This document shows, piece after piece, positions 48,592-57,267 of a DNA stretch of 64,000 bases (position 1 is its first letter; the number at the start of each line of letters is the position of its first letter). This DNA comes from a virus. The position numbers and the translations under genes are program-made. The stretch spans positions 1 to 64,000 of IMG/VR virus record IMGVR_UViG_3300034198_007771; one strand, written 5' to 3'. The notes under the pieces are model-generated. The model was not told where the DNA came from, made no database searches, and saw only the letters and a program-made list of their open reading frames with translations.

Positions 48592-49415
48592 GGGCTCACC
48601 CACCATTTCACTTGTTTCTTAACGTCTTCCAAAGTCCACTCGCGTGGCTTTACGGTTGGCATTTCGGACAGGCCGACGAATGAAGTGTATCGATGCTGCA
48701 GCATCTGTTTAACAGCAGTAGGACTCCATTCCTGCCAGCCCGGGTACTCACGACTACCAAACGACTCGGACCAACTATTCGCTATCCAGGAGTAAGGCTC
48801 CCCAGCACGGTCTTTTCGCTCAGATAGACAGAGGGCAGCAACGGAATGTCCTCCACTGCCGGGCGTAAACGCCTCGATCACAGCCTTGTTCATGGAACTG
48901 CCCCATGAAATGCCGGTGTGGATTCCACCCTGCCCTGACCCGAGCCATGTACGCCACTGCTCCCATGTCGTGATACGTGAGGCACGGGCAACGCGGTGGT
49001 TCAGGGCATCTTCTTTCCAGCCATTGCTCGGCTTCTGTCGTGTGTACGATTGCGGGTACGGCCACAGCGATTCTACCGGAAGACCGATGTTTAGGGCTAC
49101 CTTAGTGCCGCCAGCGATAGTACTGCCTGCGTCCGTCCGAATACCATCTTCGTCTTGTGCCAGGATATAAGCCGCCATACGGGATAGCTGTATGACCTTA
49201 CCTCCAGACGACAGGCAATATATCCATTCAAGGTTCGATGATAGGGAGTGTCCGGCACAGCTTCCCATATTTTTCTGGTTCTCGATCCGAATGAGCTTCC
49301 TCGGATCGAGCGATACCTCCTGATATGACCCGACAAGGTTCATGACCTCGCCGCTGTCTCCCAGTGATAGAAGAAACCCTAAGTCCTCCTTGATCGGATC
49401 GTACCCAGTAGTCAT
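48588..49415 (-). CDS. Papain-like C1A cysteine protease
   Basis: 275 aa from ATG 49415 (GGGAGAG upstream). Q47 and C53 in IENQKNMGSCAGHSL (oxyanion Gln and nucleophile), H190 in GGHSVAALCL, N213 in WIANSWSESFG: the C1A triad in order. No signal peptide or pro-domain is clear. It lies in a cassette of small membrane proteins and a thioredoxin lipoprotein, so a role in breaking the host envelope is a candidate. Confidence 0.85.
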   Translation of the reverse strand: MTTGYDPIKEDLGFLLSLGDSGEVMNLVGSYQEVSLDPRKLIRIENQKNMGSCAGHSLSSNLEWIYCLSSGGKVIQLSRMAAYILAQDEDGIRTDAGSTIAGGTKVALNIGLPVESLWPYPQSYTRQKPSNGWKEDALNHRVARASRITTWEQWRTWLGSGQGGIHTGISWGSSMNKAVIEAFTPGSGGHSVAALCLSERKDRAGEPYSWIANSWSESFGSREYPGWQEWSPTAVKQMLQHRYTSFVGLSEMPTVKPREWTLEDVKKQVKWWVSP

Positions 49416-50032
49416 GATTCTCTCCCAAACACAGCGTCCTTGTCTGACCAACCAAGGGACACTCTTTTGTATATCGTTTTATCACTGGCGGCTTCTGGAT
49501 GCTCCGACCATTCTACCGCGGTCTTGGTAACTCCGTCTATGGTAAGCAGCACGTTGTTTCGTTTGTTGCGAGCCTGCTCTGTCGGGGTCGCCCAACGACA
49601 GTTATCCTTGCAGTACCCAACAGAGTTGTCCTTACGCTCGATAGACATTCCCTCGGGGCGGGGACCCATATCTTCCAGGAATTTATCGAAGCTATCCCAT
49701 TCAGGACACACGGAGATTCCACGAGCACCATACCTGTGAAACTCAATGTGGCTGGTAGCGTTGCACCGTCCACGCATGCAAAGCCAAGAGGTATATGTGC
49801 CCCTATTGTAGTAGGCTGACGTGCGGCGGTAGGTGTTACCTGTCAATACGTTTCGGGCTGACTCTCTTGCAAAACATCCACAGGATTGTGTACCTTTTTC
49901 GGATCTGCACTGCATGACAAACCGCGTACCGCAGGAACACTCATACACCGCATGGTTGCGGGTGTATTTCCAGCCGTGCTTATCTACGCCAGATGCGACA
50001 CGAAACGGCTCACCAACCCTAGTCACCGGCAT
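49412..50032 (-). CDS. HNH-type homing endonuclease-like protein
   Basis: 206 aa from ATG 50032. CSCGTRFVM and GTQSCGC in the N-terminal half resemble zinc motifs; YGARGISVCPEWDSF, KFLEDMGPRP and GYCKDNCRWATPTEQ match a common phage HNH homing protein. Start overlaps the upstream gene (TGATG); ends in an ATGA junction with the protease, indicating insertion into an operon. Confidence 0.8.
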   Translation of the reverse strand: MPVTRVGEPFRVASGVDKHGWKYTRNHAVYECSCGTRFVMQCRSEKGTQSCGCFARESARNVLTGNTYRRTSAYYNRGTYTSWLCMRGRCNATSHIEFHRYGARGISVCPEWDSFDKFLEDMGPRPEGMSIERKDNSVGYCKDNCRWATPTEQARNKRNNVLLTIDGVTKTAVEWSEHPEAASDKTIYKRVSLGWSDKDAVFGRES

Positions 50033-50349
50033 CACTCTTTCTCCCACTGATTGGCGAGGTCGAGTTCCTTGCCGTTGAAGATGGCTGTACTGACCGCGTT
50101 GCCAACCTCGTCGTAGTTCTTGGCGAACGCCGCCTTATCCAATTCGACCCAAGCCTTGGACTTTTCCTCGACAGACTTACCGACCATACCGCCGACCTGT
50201 CGTAGGTTCGAAATGCGGTCGGCCTTGTCAGCCGCGTACGTCTTGTCTAACAGGCCAGCCGGGGCAGGGCTGTTGCCGTTCGAGAACAGCAGGATCGTAC
50301 CAAGGCAACACCCGCCAAGCAGCATCATTGTCGCGGCGATGTATCTCAT
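50032..50349 (-). CDS. Small secreted/membrane protein, 105 aa
   Basis: Begins MRYIAATMMLLGGCCLGTIL, a signal sequence or lipoprotein start with Cys14/Cys15; the rest is a helical domain with KSVEEKSKAWVELDKAA. Same opening residues as the thioredoxin lipoprotein (MRYI). Probably envelope-located. Confidence 0.65.
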   Translation of the reverse strand: MRYIAATMMLLGGCCLGTILLFSNGNSPAPAGLLDKTYAADKADRISNLRQVGGMVGKSVEEKSKAWVELDKAAFAKNYDEVGNAVSTAIFNGKELDLANQWEKE

Positions 50350-50648
50350 GGCTTGACTCCCCGCTTGACTTCAGCCCGGAGAACCTGTGCCTCAGTGAGG
50401 GCTTGCTTTGCGTAAGCCCACCGTTGCTCAGACGTGGCAGACGGGCTTGCCATCTCGACGGTCTGGAGGTATGCCTCGATGCCTTCAGGTGCTGGTTTGT
50501 CGCTCGACACAACTTCGCCTGTCACAGTTGACGTACGTCGAAACTGACGCACGAACCGCCACAGCGGTGGTACGGCGAGGATCAACACGCCACCACCGAG
50601 CAGTACGACCGTGGCTACGACAAGGGCGAGGAAGACAGTCGGGCTCAT
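50346..50648 (-). CDS. Small membrane protein, 100 aa
   Basis: A transmembrane helix at residues 5-29 (FLALVVATVVLLGGGVLIL), then a basic loop and a helical domain. ATGA junctions at both ends. Spanin- or holin-like topology is possible, but there is no sequence match. Confidence 0.6.
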   Translation of the reverse strand: MSPTVFLALVVATVVLLGGGVLILAVPPLWRFVRQFRRTSTVTGEVVSSDKPAPEGIEAYLQTVEMASPSATSEQRWAYAKQALTEAQVLRAEVKRGVKP

Positions 50649-50992
50649 GACAGTACGCCTTTCGGAGCAGCGTTGCCCTTGAGAGCCCAGTCGAACACAC
50701 CGTCGATCACGAACCGGATCAGGCGTTCTTCGACAAACTCTGGCGTGCCTGGCAGGTCAACGAACTTGTTGATCTCAGCGACGGCGATGTCCTTGTGGAC
50801 ACTCAGTTCCTCTGCAGTCAGACCATCCACGGCACTAGCCATGAAAGCCACGACCCATGCGGGGATAGCCGGAGTCACCTTGTCGACCAGCCACTGAATG
50901 GCCGCACCTTCTCGGGCTTCATTCAGGAATGGGATGTCGGTCTGCTCATTCAGTTTCTTGACGAGATCTGCGGTTACGGCTGTGCTTAACAT
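50645..50992 (-). CDS. Small amphipathic protein, 115 aa
   Basis: MLSTAVTADLVKKLNEQTDI then WVVAFMASAVDGLTA and a helical tail. GGAGG before ATG 50992. Part of the same message as the membrane proteins; could be a lysis or membrane-associated factor. No family recognised. Confidence 0.55.
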   Translation of the reverse strand: MLSTAVTADLVKKLNEQTDIPFLNEAREGAAIQWLVDKVTPAIPAWVVAFMASAVDGLTAEELSVHKDIAVAEINKFVDLPGTPEFVEERLIRFVIDGVFDWALKGNAAPKGVLS

Positions 50993-51030
50993 GTCAACCT
51001 CCAGTTTGAATTCTTGAAAACGGGAAAATG

Positions 51031-54000
51031 TTACTGAGCTTGTCTCAGCATGTCAACGACAGTACGAGAATTCGCTGGCTTATCCTCTGCGGCCACGGCT
51101 CGACGCTGTGCTGCAAGGGCCTTATTGATCCGTTCCAGCACCGCTGCTGTTTCTGGTTGGCCTGTGGCTTTCAGGTGTTCTACCAGCTTTTCTGAGCCAG
51201 ACACGATGGTCAACGGCCGGGCACCACTGGCAATCTGGATCGCGTTCAACCGGTCACGCAGGTCTCGCGTGATCTGTTCAGGCGTTACGTTCTCGATACG
51301 TACGCCGGACAGCAAACGCAGTACTTTCTCCCCGGCACCGGTTCGGGTGTCAGACGCAATTTTAGCCATGCTCAGCAGACGAGAGGCTGGGCCTGCTGCA
51401 GCCAGTGACTCAAGCGTTGGGCTTCCGAACGGTGTTGCCCGACCAGATGCTTCGGCGTCCTGCAGGCCGAGGTTGGTCAGCAGTCGGCCGATGCTTGGGT
51501 CAAGATCGTCCAGCCGTCTACCACCCATCGGACCCTGGCTGAACAAACTGGTGTTCGTGCTGTGCTCGATGAACCACTTCATGGCTGGGTTCGACGAGGC
51601 AGCAGCCTGCTGCATCAGGCCACGCAGGTCCATCTGCAAAGCATTACCGGCGTACTTCACTGCGTCTTCGTGCATGAGCCCGAATGATGTGAGGTACTTG
51701 ATATTACCGTCGTCTGTCTTGCCGAGCGGGATAGCCGCACTGTCTTGGTACTGGTACGGCACGTAGCCCTTCTCGTCACCCTGGCCGAGGCGTGTTGCCC
51801 GAATCAGGTTCCCGAGTTTACCACCTGGGTTGGCCATCAACTCGGTCATGTACATTGGAATCGTCTGACGCATGAACGAGTAGAACGGGAAGAACGTCTT
51901 CATGTACTGATGCTCGAACCGCGTGAAGTTCTGCGGATCAGCATTCAGCAGGAACTTGTCAGACGCTTCGAACGCATCGGCCAGAGACTTCGTCTTGTCC
52001 AGCCGGTCCATCACAAACACGGCTCGGTTGAGGTTGTCGATCTTGCTTCGCAGGCCATTCATCGCGGCCACGATCGGGCCGGACGTTGACTTCTGAACCC
52101 ATCGACCAAGGTCGTCCTTGACGTACGTACCCGCTGGCAGGATGGCTTCCTTGGCCTTGCCCAGTACGCCCGGTGCCTGCACTGTACGCTGCAGCCCACC
52201 AAGGAACTCCTGCTTGATTGACGTGTTGCCTGGCTGGTTGCCAAGCACCGATAGTGGCGAATCGCTCTCGGCCATACGCATCGCGTCAGCAGTGACCACG
52301 TTCGGGTGTATCGACCCAGACATGTGATGAGCATTCCAAAAGTTCTGGAAGGCTTCACCACGAGAGCGAGGCGTACTTGGGATGCTGCGTGACGCGAGGT
52401 ACTGCTCGATCTCGGCCACGCCTTCGGGAATGTCAAGCGGTACCGCCCCGTTACTGAATGACCATGCCGACTTGGCCTTCTTCATGTACGCGAGCGGGCT
52501 CATGTCGCCCATAACGACAGCGTTGACCGCTGACGACAGACCATCGCGGATCGCAGTAGCCGGGCTGTACGACAGGTAGCCTGACTTTGTGAGTGACATC
52601 AGGGAAGACATCATCTTTTTCGGTGTGTCAAGTTCGGGCAGATCAAACATGGTCACACCCTCGTTCAGGGTCTTCATCTGTGACCAGGTGTCTGCCGGTG
52701 CCCGCAAGGACATGATCTCTTTGATCTGCTTAGCGATCTCTTTCGGGTCATCGACTGACTTGAAGAAGCCTTGCCCGATCCAGTGCTGTCGCATGTTCTC
52801 AAGGAATGTGTTCTTGTTCACGGCTCCGCTGAAGAACCCTGCGTCGAGTGCTTCCTCGAACGACATGCCCATCTTGGCCTTGAGGTCAAGCGTGGTCTGT
52901 ACGTTGTTCGGCGACACACCTGTGCCGAACATGTCGGGAAACTTATCGCGTCCTTGCCGAAGGTTTGTCAGGTTGTCCCGCAGTGCCTCGAAGTACGCGA
53001 CCTTTGACCCAGCCTTGGCGAGGTAGTCGTGACCGGACTTCGGAGCCCACGATTCGTATAGCTTCGAGTATCGCTTCTCGACATGGTCCGCTGTCTCAAT
53101 AGCCAGGGCTCGGTGCCGATCCTCAATACCGATGGTCATATCCTGTGCGATACCGGCTTTGGTACGCATCCCAGCGATCTGCTCGCGTACCGCTGGTGGG
53201 AACAGCAACGCTTCCAGACTTTCGTCGGACAGGCGTAGCAGCGATCGTTGTGGCTTTGTGAGGTTCTTGCCTTCATCGATCCTATTCTGGATATTTCCGT
53301 CCAGAATTGTCTTGTGCCACCCTTGAACGGTTTCCGCATGCACGTCGTCAGCGACCTGCCCTACTGCGACGGCATTGCCACGATCGTCCAGCGTGGGCAT
53401 CCACTGGTCAACCTTGTCTTTGTAGTTTCGGGTGATGCCCTGGTGCAATTCGTCGTGGATGACCTCCTTCGCGGTGAGGGGGTTGTCGTCGATCATCTGG
53501 TCAACAGTGCTGAGCTTCTTTGTAGCCTGCTCAACAACCTTGCTCCGCTGTGTCGGTGTTACCATCACGAACTCAGCAGGTCTGCCTTTCGTGGCGGGTC
53601 TCCACCCGAGATGGACTTCCTTGCCAGAGTCCAGTGCTGCTCGTGCAACGTCGTAGTCCGTGATGTTCCGGAACCCACCGGTCTGTCGCAGTGCGTCAAG
53701 CGTAGGCAGATCCACCTTGGCCAGTTGAGTCTTGCTCAGGTCAAGGTTCAGCACACGCTCGGAACCGTCAGCGTTAGGCCGCAGTTCCGTCCACGACTTC
53801 CACCATCCTCGGCCCGGCTGGTAGCCCTGCTTGGCTCCGGTCGCAATGTCGTTCTGTTCGGCAGCGATGATCTCCTGCAGACGTGTTTTGAACTGCTCTT
53901 TCGTTACGTGCGTCGGCATGGAGTACTTCGGGTCTGTGCCCGGCTGCATCGCGTTGATCTTCTTCGTCCAGGTCTCAGTGCCGCTGCCTCCTGTACCGAC

Positions 54001-55752
54001 ATAGCCCCGCTTCTTCAGTACGTCCCCGATCTCCGGGGCTGCATACATGCGGATCGAAGCCGTACCTTTGCCCGCAAGGTCCCGTTCTATGAAGTGCAGA
54101 GCGTCGTCGAACGAACCGTCCGCGATAGCCGCTGGGTCTATGCTTGGTAGCAGATCTGCGGTATCGTTAGCCGTGACGACGTTGACTGTGCCCTTCTGGG
54201 TCATACCCTGCCCAACAACGTGATACAGCCCTTCCTGCGGAGCGTAGGCGAACGTGCCGGTCTTGCTGACAGGCTGTGCCAACCACATCTCCTCCCATAG
54301 TTGATCAGGCGTACGGTCGAACACCTGGGCGATATCATCGATGTGGCTCTTGCCAACATACCCCGGCAGGATCTTTAGACCGTTAACGTCAGGCACCGCG
54401 TCGGCATCAATACGGTCGATGATTGACTTCCACGTCGGGTTATTCAACAGTTCGTTGACAGCGGGCGTGCCTTCCTTGAACGCACGGTACACCATGTCTC
54501 GACCACCGCTCGTGTTAAGCGTACGGATGAGGCTCTGGTGATTGCTGCGTGCCCATGATGGCGTGTTGAGCCCGCCGATCTGTTCGAGCCTGCGAAGCTC
54601 GTCAGACTTGCGTCGGTGGAAGTAGTCGATGTACGGATCGACCATGTCGCTTTCACCAGCACCGAATGACTTCAGCTTCTGGTTCCACGAATCCTTCAGG
54701 GACCGCATCTGCTGAATCAAAGCGAGGTGTGGCTCTGGGATTGTCTCTCGCATCTGCTGGTACAGCGGCTCAAGCTGCATGTCGTCATACAGATTGTCAT
54801 CGCCGACCAGCTTGACCTTTGTTCCGTTTGGCGACCGGTCGATACGCTCGATCTGGTACGTCTTGTTGTTCATCGACACAACGTCGTTCGGCAGCAGACC
54901 ACCTTCATCTGGGTTGTAGATGCCCTCGAAGGCACGACGCTCGGCGTCCATGCGGGCACGTACCCGAACAGGCGAATCATCACGCATAATGTTCGTTGGG
55001 TCAGTCATGTCGAGGTCTGGGTTCTCGATCAAGTTAAACTTGTTGACACGGGCACTGTTGGCCAGTTCTGTGACGTGCAGATTCGCCGTCTCGCGGTATG
55101 CCTTCGCTGCGGTGCGTGCCTGCTCAGCCATAGGCATGACAAACGGGTCTGTGATACCAGCCGACGGGGCGTTGAACAGAGACTTCACGCCTCGCGTGGC
55201 CTTACCCGCTTGCTTCAGTATGTTTGAAGCGATGTTCTCAGGCAGCGTATCGAATGCGTACTTCGCGGCACCGCCCAACTTTCGCACTAGTGGGTGGGCA
55301 CGTCCAGCCGTGCTTGTCAGTGCCCGGCCTGCTGCGGTAGCACCCATGAATGACTTCGTTGCCGGGCCGAATGGGTCGAGAACCATCTCAGCACCGAAAC
55401 CTGCGAGGTCTCGTAGCCCTTCGCCGGGGTCGGACAGCCAGCCCATCATGCCGGTCTCACGGTTCTTCCGCATGCCGTACGCCTCAAGCAGATCACGCCC
55501 CGAGGTACGGTTCTTGCTGGACAGCGGTGTCATCCACTGGTCGAACGACCCGGCCAGACCTTTGCCAGCCAACAGGTCACGCACGGATGAACCCGGCAAG
55601 TCGAGGAAGTTCCCGACGGAAGCAACGGCCCCGAGACCAGCACCGCCGACGCTGGACAGCGTGTCCATCAGGTCGGTTGACTCAGGCTGGTTAAGAGATC
55701 GGGCCGCTGGAATTGCGGCTCGTGCGGATAGTAGTTCGGCTACGCTTGGCAT
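51031..55752 (-). CDS. Very large putative virion protein (1573 aa) with shared N-terminal module
   Basis: Start at ATG 55752 (TGATG junction with the 463-aa gene). Residues about 49-127 (FLDLPGSSVRDLL, FDQWMTP, ETGMMGWLSDP, GFGAE) match the 489-aa product of 10190-11659. The central and C-terminal parts are helical; residues around 1280-1360 contain KTFFPFYSFMRQTIPMYM, a segment I know from large phage internal or polyvalent virion proteins. No lysozyme or protease motif found. Probably an ejected internal protein. Confidence 0.75.
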   Translation of the reverse strand: MPSVAELLSARAAIPAARSLNQPESTDLMDTLSSVGGAGLGAVASVGNFLDLPGSSVRDLLAGKGLAGSFDQWMTPLSSKNRTSGRDLLEAYGMRKNRETGMMGWLSDPGEGLRDLAGFGAEMVLDPFGPATKSFMGATAAGRALTSTAGRAHPLVRKLGGAAKYAFDTLPENIASNILKQAGKATRGVKSLFNAPSAGITDPFVMPMAEQARTAAKAYRETANLHVTELANSARVNKFNLIENPDLDMTDPTNIMRDDSPVRVRARMDAERRAFEGIYNPDEGGLLPNDVVSMNNKTYQIERIDRSPNGTKVKLVGDDNLYDDMQLEPLYQQMRETIPEPHLALIQQMRSLKDSWNQKLKSFGAGESDMVDPYIDYFHRRKSDELRRLEQIGGLNTPSWARSNHQSLIRTLNTSGGRDMVYRAFKEGTPAVNELLNNPTWKSIIDRIDADAVPDVNGLKILPGYVGKSHIDDIAQVFDRTPDQLWEEMWLAQPVSKTGTFAYAPQEGLYHVVGQGMTQKGTVNVVTANDTADLLPSIDPAAIADGSFDDALHFIERDLAGKGTASIRMYAAPEIGDVLKKRGYVGTGGSGTETWTKKINAMQPGTDPKYSMPTHVTKEQFKTRLQEIIAAEQNDIATGAKQGYQPGRGWWKSWTELRPNADGSERVLNLDLSKTQLAKVDLPTLDALRQTGGFRNITDYDVARAALDSGKEVHLGWRPATKGRPAEFVMVTPTQRSKVVEQATKKLSTVDQMIDDNPLTAKEVIHDELHQGITRNYKDKVDQWMPTLDDRGNAVAVGQVADDVHAETVQGWHKTILDGNIQNRIDEGKNLTKPQRSLLRLSDESLEALLFPPAVREQIAGMRTKAGIAQDMTIGIEDRHRALAIETADHVEKRYSKLYESWAPKSGHDYLAKAGSKVAYFEALRDNLTNLRQGRDKFPDMFGTGVSPNNVQTTLDLKAKMGMSFEEALDAGFFSGAVNKNTFLENMRQHWIGQGFFKSVDDPKEIAKQIKEIMSLRAPADTWSQMKTLNEGVTMFDLPELDTPKKMMSSLMSLTKSGYLSYSPATAIRDGLSSAVNAVVMGDMSPLAYMKKAKSAWSFSNGAVPLDIPEGVAEIEQYLASRSIPSTPRSRGEAFQNFWNAHHMSGSIHPNVVTADAMRMAESDSPLSVLGNQPGNTSIKQEFLGGLQRTVQAPGVLGKAKEAILPAGTYVKDDLGRWVQKSTSGPIVAAMNGLRSKIDNLNRAVFVMDRLDKTKSLADAFEASDKFLLNADPQNFTRFEHQYMKTFFPFYSFMRQTIPMYMTELMANPGGKLGNLIRATRLGQGDEKGYVPYQYQDSAAIPLGKTDDGNIKYLTSFGLMHEDAVKYAGNALQMDLRGLMQQAAASSNPAMKWFIEHSTNTSLFSQGPMGGRRLDDLDPSIGRLLTNLGLQDAEASGRATPFGSPTLESLAAAGPASRLLSMAKIASDTRTGAGEKVLRLLSGVRIENVTPEQITRDLRDRLNAIQIASGARPLTIVSGSEKLVEHLKATGQPETAAVLERINKALAAQRRAVAAEDKPANSRTVVDMLRQAQ

Positions 55753-57143
55753 CACTTACCGCCGTACTTAGATCTAACGATAGCTTTGTACCTGTCGTAC
55801 CACTCCGAGAGCTTGGCGTCCGGGGCGTTATCTGGGATGTCGTGGAGTTCTTTCCACAACGGGCCGAAGTCGGACGTTTGTGCGGGAGATGTTGAGTTCC
55901 ACACGCTGTGGAAGACGAATGGGTCTTCGTCTCCCGGCTTCTTCTTCGCCGTGCGAGCCACCTCCTGCAGTTTACGAATATCCGCCGGGGGTATGTCTAC
56001 GGACCCTGCCTGTGTCGCAGCGAACAGTCCTGCCTGTGCTGCCGTAGGTGACATGTCGTCAGGTGTCAAGCCGATAGTCTGGGTGAGGAAAGGGTCCGGC
56101 TGATACCCGGGATGTACATCAGACGCTGGTACCCCAGACACTCGTAGAGTCAAAGCATCCTGAGCAGCTTGGAAGTTTTCCGCGGTACGTGGCTTATCAA
56201 TGGCCATCGGGTTTTGCATCGTGGAGGCTTCGGACTTCTTGCCCATGTTCTGCTGAAACGACTTGTACGCCTCTGGGTGCAAAGCTGCAGCTTCGGGAGA
56301 CATCGGGTTCATCCCACGCATAACGTCACGCTTGAACCTGGCCTGCTCTCGCTTGCTTTGCCGAGACTGAATGCCGAACTGGCGGGCACTCATACCTCCA
56401 TGCTCGTCCTTGAACTTCTGAACCCTGTTGGCCGTCATCGCAGCCTTGTCCGCACGCTGTCCCTGGTCTGCTTGATACGCTGCGTACAGGTTCGGATTTT
56501 CTGCCTGCAACTTTTCCAATGCCTGTGACCGCTTCATCGGGTTACGCAGACCGGGGTATATCCCTTCGACGGCACCCGCCTTGTTCGTGTACGCCATGCC
56601 GCCGTCCGCTGTTCGCTTCGCGTAGGCACCGCTCTGAGCGGTCGGATCAATCGTCTGCCCACTGGCGAGCTTGCCAGCCAGCAAAGCATCAGACGCCTGC
56701 GTACGGGCCATACGAGCGTTTGCATCGAGCGAAGCCTGTGATACGGCCGGAGCCCCGCCGAAGCGTGCTGCGAGATTTGTAGGGTCGAACACGGTAGGAC
56801 CTTGTGCCCCGGGTCGGCCGGGTGCTGCAGCTTGGCCGTACTGCCCGACATATCCGTTGACCATGCTTGCTTGGAAAGGGTTGTACATGGTCATACTGCC
56901 AGCCCGCTGCGTTGCGTCCAGAGATGATGTTCCGTACCCCGGGTTGGCCTGCATGAACTGAGCGTTGGCCCGGGCTTCTACGGCAGCCGGAGCGATCGGG
57001 TTCGGCATGGACGGTCTACGTGTAGAGGTCTGCAGGTTTGGCTGTGGACTACCCGCCGGGTAGAACATGCTTGTCAGGCCCATCTGCTGACCTGATGGCT
57101 TGCGGTACGACTGGCGAGGGTTGAACATGTTGCCTTGGATCAC
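55752..57143 (-). CDS. Putative internal virion protein, 463 aa
   Basis: GTG 57143 with AGGAGA upstream. Low-complexity Gln/Ala/Asn/Gly-rich, for example YGQAAAPGRPGAQGPT, with a helical basic middle (QSKREQARFKRDVMRG). It ends at the start of the 1573-aa gene. Such pairs of large proteins are common in the injection apparatus. No domain recognised. Confidence 0.6.
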   Translation of the reverse strand: MIQGNMFNPRQSYRKPSGQQMGLTSMFYPAGSPQPNLQTSTRRPSMPNPIAPAAVEARANAQFMQANPGYGTSSLDATQRAGSMTMYNPFQASMVNGYVGQYGQAAAPGRPGAQGPTVFDPTNLAARFGGAPAVSQASLDANARMARTQASDALLAGKLASGQTIDPTAQSGAYAKRTADGGMAYTNKAGAVEGIYPGLRNPMKRSQALEKLQAENPNLYAAYQADQGQRADKAAMTANRVQKFKDEHGGMSARQFGIQSRQSKREQARFKRDVMRGMNPMSPEAAALHPEAYKSFQQNMGKKSEASTMQNPMAIDKPRTAENFQAAQDALTLRVSGVPASDVHPGYQPDPFLTQTIGLTPDDMSPTAAQAGLFAATQAGSVDIPPADIRKLQEVARTAKKKPGDEDPFVFHSVWNSTSPAQTSDFGPLWKELHDIPDNAPDAKLSEWYDRYKAIVRSKYGGK

Positions 57144-57216
57144 GGTTCTCTCCTGTAGGAAATTCGAGCTTTACAGGATACCAGCCTTGACAAACCCTGT
57201 CCAGTACAAACGCAGC

Positions 57217-57242
57217 GAGCCCGGCCAGTAAAGGCCGGGCTC
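57217..57242 (-). terminator. Hairpin between the GT-FkbM gene and the internal virion genes
   Basis: GAGCCCGGCC-AGTAAA-GGCCGGGCTC, ten pairs, stable, but without a T run on the minus strand (GCTGCG follows). May be a weak terminator or mRNA end. Confidence 0.55.
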
Positions 57243-57267
57243 TCCCAAAGCTGCGTTGCATTCCTGA

